Origin: Prevotellaceae bacterium
GTDB taxonomy: Bacteria; Bacteroidota; Bacteroidia; Bacteroidales; Bacteroidaceae
DNA length: 6,575 nucleotides
Assembly (NCBI GenBank): GCA_022508685.1
Contig: JAFLUS010000111.1
Location: 1-6,575 of the forward strand
Reading direction: 5' to 3'
How positions within the stretch are numbered: the first letter of the stretch is position 1; each line of letters begins with the position of its first letter. The position numbers and the translations under genes are program-made. Of the stretch, positions 6,401 through 6,575 are shown in pieces. The notes under the pieces are model-generated. The model was not told the DNA's origin. It was given only the letters and a program-made list of their open reading frames with translations, and made no database searches.

Positions 6401-6527
6401 CTCCACCACCATCGTCATCAACGGACAGGGACGCACCGAGACCGTCCAGAACACGCTTCCCCGCTACCTCATGCTGCACCTCACCTACAACTTCTCCAAA
6501 ATCCCCAAGAACCGCGAGAAGAAGTAA
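3468..6527 (+). CDS. Outer-membrane beta-barrel protein, TonB-dependent-receptor type
   Basis: A 1019-aa predicted outer-membrane protein. Residues 1-22 are a signal peptide (MKKSIFMLAILASTALTTSL, then RA), with a likely cut before Gln23. Residues about 36-125 look like a carboxypeptidase-regulatory-like beta sandwich (GHVFDHLTKAGIKDTYITLM). Residues about 148-255 resemble a TonB-receptor plug (RGDTIVYNADAFNLPEGSML, then FVNGTQIDELTLNGKEFF). From about 268 to the end the sequence alternates aromatic and polar residues as in a large beta barrel, closing with YLMLHLTYNFSK and a short basic tail. The layout fits the Bacteroidetes outer-membrane barrel group related to SusC but lacking a SusD partner in view. 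It starts 23 bases after the protease gene with no promoter or terminator between, so it is probably the regulated output of the operon. The substrate is unknown; it may not transport at all. No Shine-Dalgarno site; start fixed by the signal peptide. Family call is good, function open. Confidence 0.85.
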   Translation: MKKSIFMLAILASTALTTSLRAQDNPSETKQKTERTIALWGHVFDHLTKAGIKDTYITLMTADSAVVDTGRVFSQTMYNAVKADYAYRFNVPAKPQKYIIRAEHPDYEPCYVNYEVKHIARNTYFDAPYHYMKRRPRNYEMEGGELGGVAIKATKVKVVYRGDTIVYNADAFNLPEGSMLDALVRQLDGAELKDDGRIFVNGTQIDELTLNGKEFFKGNNKVMLENLPSYTVQNIQVYHKTDELSEYLGYDVAQKKYVMDVVLKREYAQGWLANVEVAGGTPFGEKDPDGNTFDDRYLARLFAMRYTDNSRLSFFANTNNVNENRKPGSNGEWSPGYMPNEHTTQDAGIDLMIDEAQKRWQENASIRVNRGTSLNTTTTAAEHFLANSSSTFSRNYSRSKGTDWSISGYNSFRLKKPFYLMHDVSASYNHDENNSHRIGMSTLTDPSYWGNTRAALDSVFALSLSPSKQAEIINRNRSRARNQSNRSSISTQAIFNYKLANGDDLGLNASASRNHSHNRNTNMEQIDYLQTDGGSNVAQHRYTRIPYNQYQFSISPDYTISLLNGWKFITFYHYTQTGTDQTNDAFLLDRLGGIYLPNIGNAFADDETFGLLPSTRDSLLLAIDATNTYKQSHLRHEHLLCIRPQYNYNKNGKYVFANISLNGYNVRERLHYVSAATDTTLRHNTYTFSPSISAMYATDNWHKQLNFNYSIEMKTPDLYGRVNVLNDANPLALRIGNPDLKGPTIHRMQTSFSRTWDKRRTFFNFGGGLRFFLNQVSQGYTYDAKTGVYTYMPVNVDGNWQTYFFHTFNRNIDPKERLNLYNYMHGDYTRNVDHATATGEGATSSVLSHVNNYYIEDRLTLNYRFEDLTVGAQFYGELRHANNTERTIATINAVNFSYGLNTTYNFKRESFAKWLRGLSLTTDIKMFSRRGYGDASLNRDELVWNAGLSRTFLNPFGHAAGGSITARLEAFDILGQLSSTTIVINGQGRTETVQNTLPRYLMLHLTYNFSKIPKNREKK

Positions 6528-6575
6528 TGATTCGCAGTATCAGCAAGGGTACTCGCAACATCAGTAAGATTACCC
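6527..6575 (+). CDS. Possible start of a further gene, cut by the window edge
   Basis: An ATG at 6527-6529 shares a base with the barrel gene's stop (TAATG) and opens a frame that stays open to the end: MIRSISKGTRNISKIT. Overlapping stop-start junctions are common in operons, so this could be a translationally coupled fourth gene. Only 16 residues are visible, no family can be named, and the segment is also an imperfect 21-base tandem repeat, so it may equally be non-coding. Confidence 0.25.
   Translation, partial: MIRSISKGTRNISKIT
6532..6573. repeat. Imperfect 21-base tandem repeat at the right edge
   Basis: Positions 6532-6552 and 6553-6573 match at 16 of 21 bases, both starting TCGCA and sharing ATCAG and TAC. 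The period is a multiple of three, giving heptads RSISKGT and RNISKIT if translated from ATG 6527. The array may continue beyond the window. Confidence 0.4.

Noticed and set aside
5538..6479. Minus-strand open frame of 313 codons, and the similar one at 4740-5516
   Set aside because: Same shadow composition, no family features, lies fully opposite the beta-barrel coding sequence.
1..6575. CRISPR array, tRNA, rRNA or insertion sequence
   Set aside because: No regularly spaced identical repeats beyond the two edge duplications, no tRNA-like cloverleaf noticed, no transposase reading frame or paired terminal repeats.

Overview
The window looks like chromosomal DNA of a Bacteroidales bacterium, most likely a GC-rich member of the Prevotella/Bacteroides group. 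Two promoters fit the Bacteroidetes primary-sigma pattern (TTTG, about 19 bases, TAnnTTTG). Genes start without Shine-Dalgarno sites. The protein families present (PAS-LuxR regulator, BlaI/M56 pair, TonB-receptor-like outer-membrane barrel) are typical of that phylum. The genus is an inference from style, not from a marker gene.

Layout: Positions 1-167 are non-coding and unusually structured. They hold two copies of an ACTATAGT palindrome flanking an inverted repeat, a perfect 8-bp hairpin, and an alternating purine-pyrimidine tract enclosed by a 9-bp inverted repeat. Positions 168-935 (minus strand) encode a 255-aa PAS + LuxR-type transcription regulator. Positions 936-1238 are an AT-rich divergent control region with a promoter in each direction and several dyads. 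Then three plus-strand genes lie close together: a BlaI/MecI-family repressor (1239-1619), an M56/BlaR1-like membrane metalloprotease with an unusual C-terminal sensor (1708-3444), and a 1019-aa outer-membrane beta-barrel protein of the TonB-dependent-receptor type (3468-6527). A possible next reading frame begins at 6527, overlapping the stop codon, and runs off the window.

How the genes may work together: the BlaI/BlaR1 pair has the architecture of the staphylococcal BlaI-BlaR1 and MecI-MecR1 switches. In those systems a membrane protease, activated by an external signal, causes cleavage of a DNA-bound repressor. Here the protease keeps the four membrane segments and the HExxH site, but its outer domain has no penicillin-binding motif. 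It looks instead like two tandem GxW (lipocalin-like) barrels. The gene that follows is not a beta-lactamase but an outer-membrane barrel. The most economical reading is a self-regulated operon in which a non-beta-lactam envelope signal relieves BlaI-type repression and raises production of an outer-membrane protein. A dyad between the promoter boxes of the repressor gene is a candidate operator. The divergent PAS-LuxR gene may share the control region, but no functional link can be shown from the sequence.

Points worth a second look: the duplicated sensor; a run of eight G just before the repressor stop codon, where a one-base insertion would open a frame ending exactly on the ATGA of the protease start; a perfect hairpin directly after that stop; paired dyads in the divergent region; and the structured element at the left edge.
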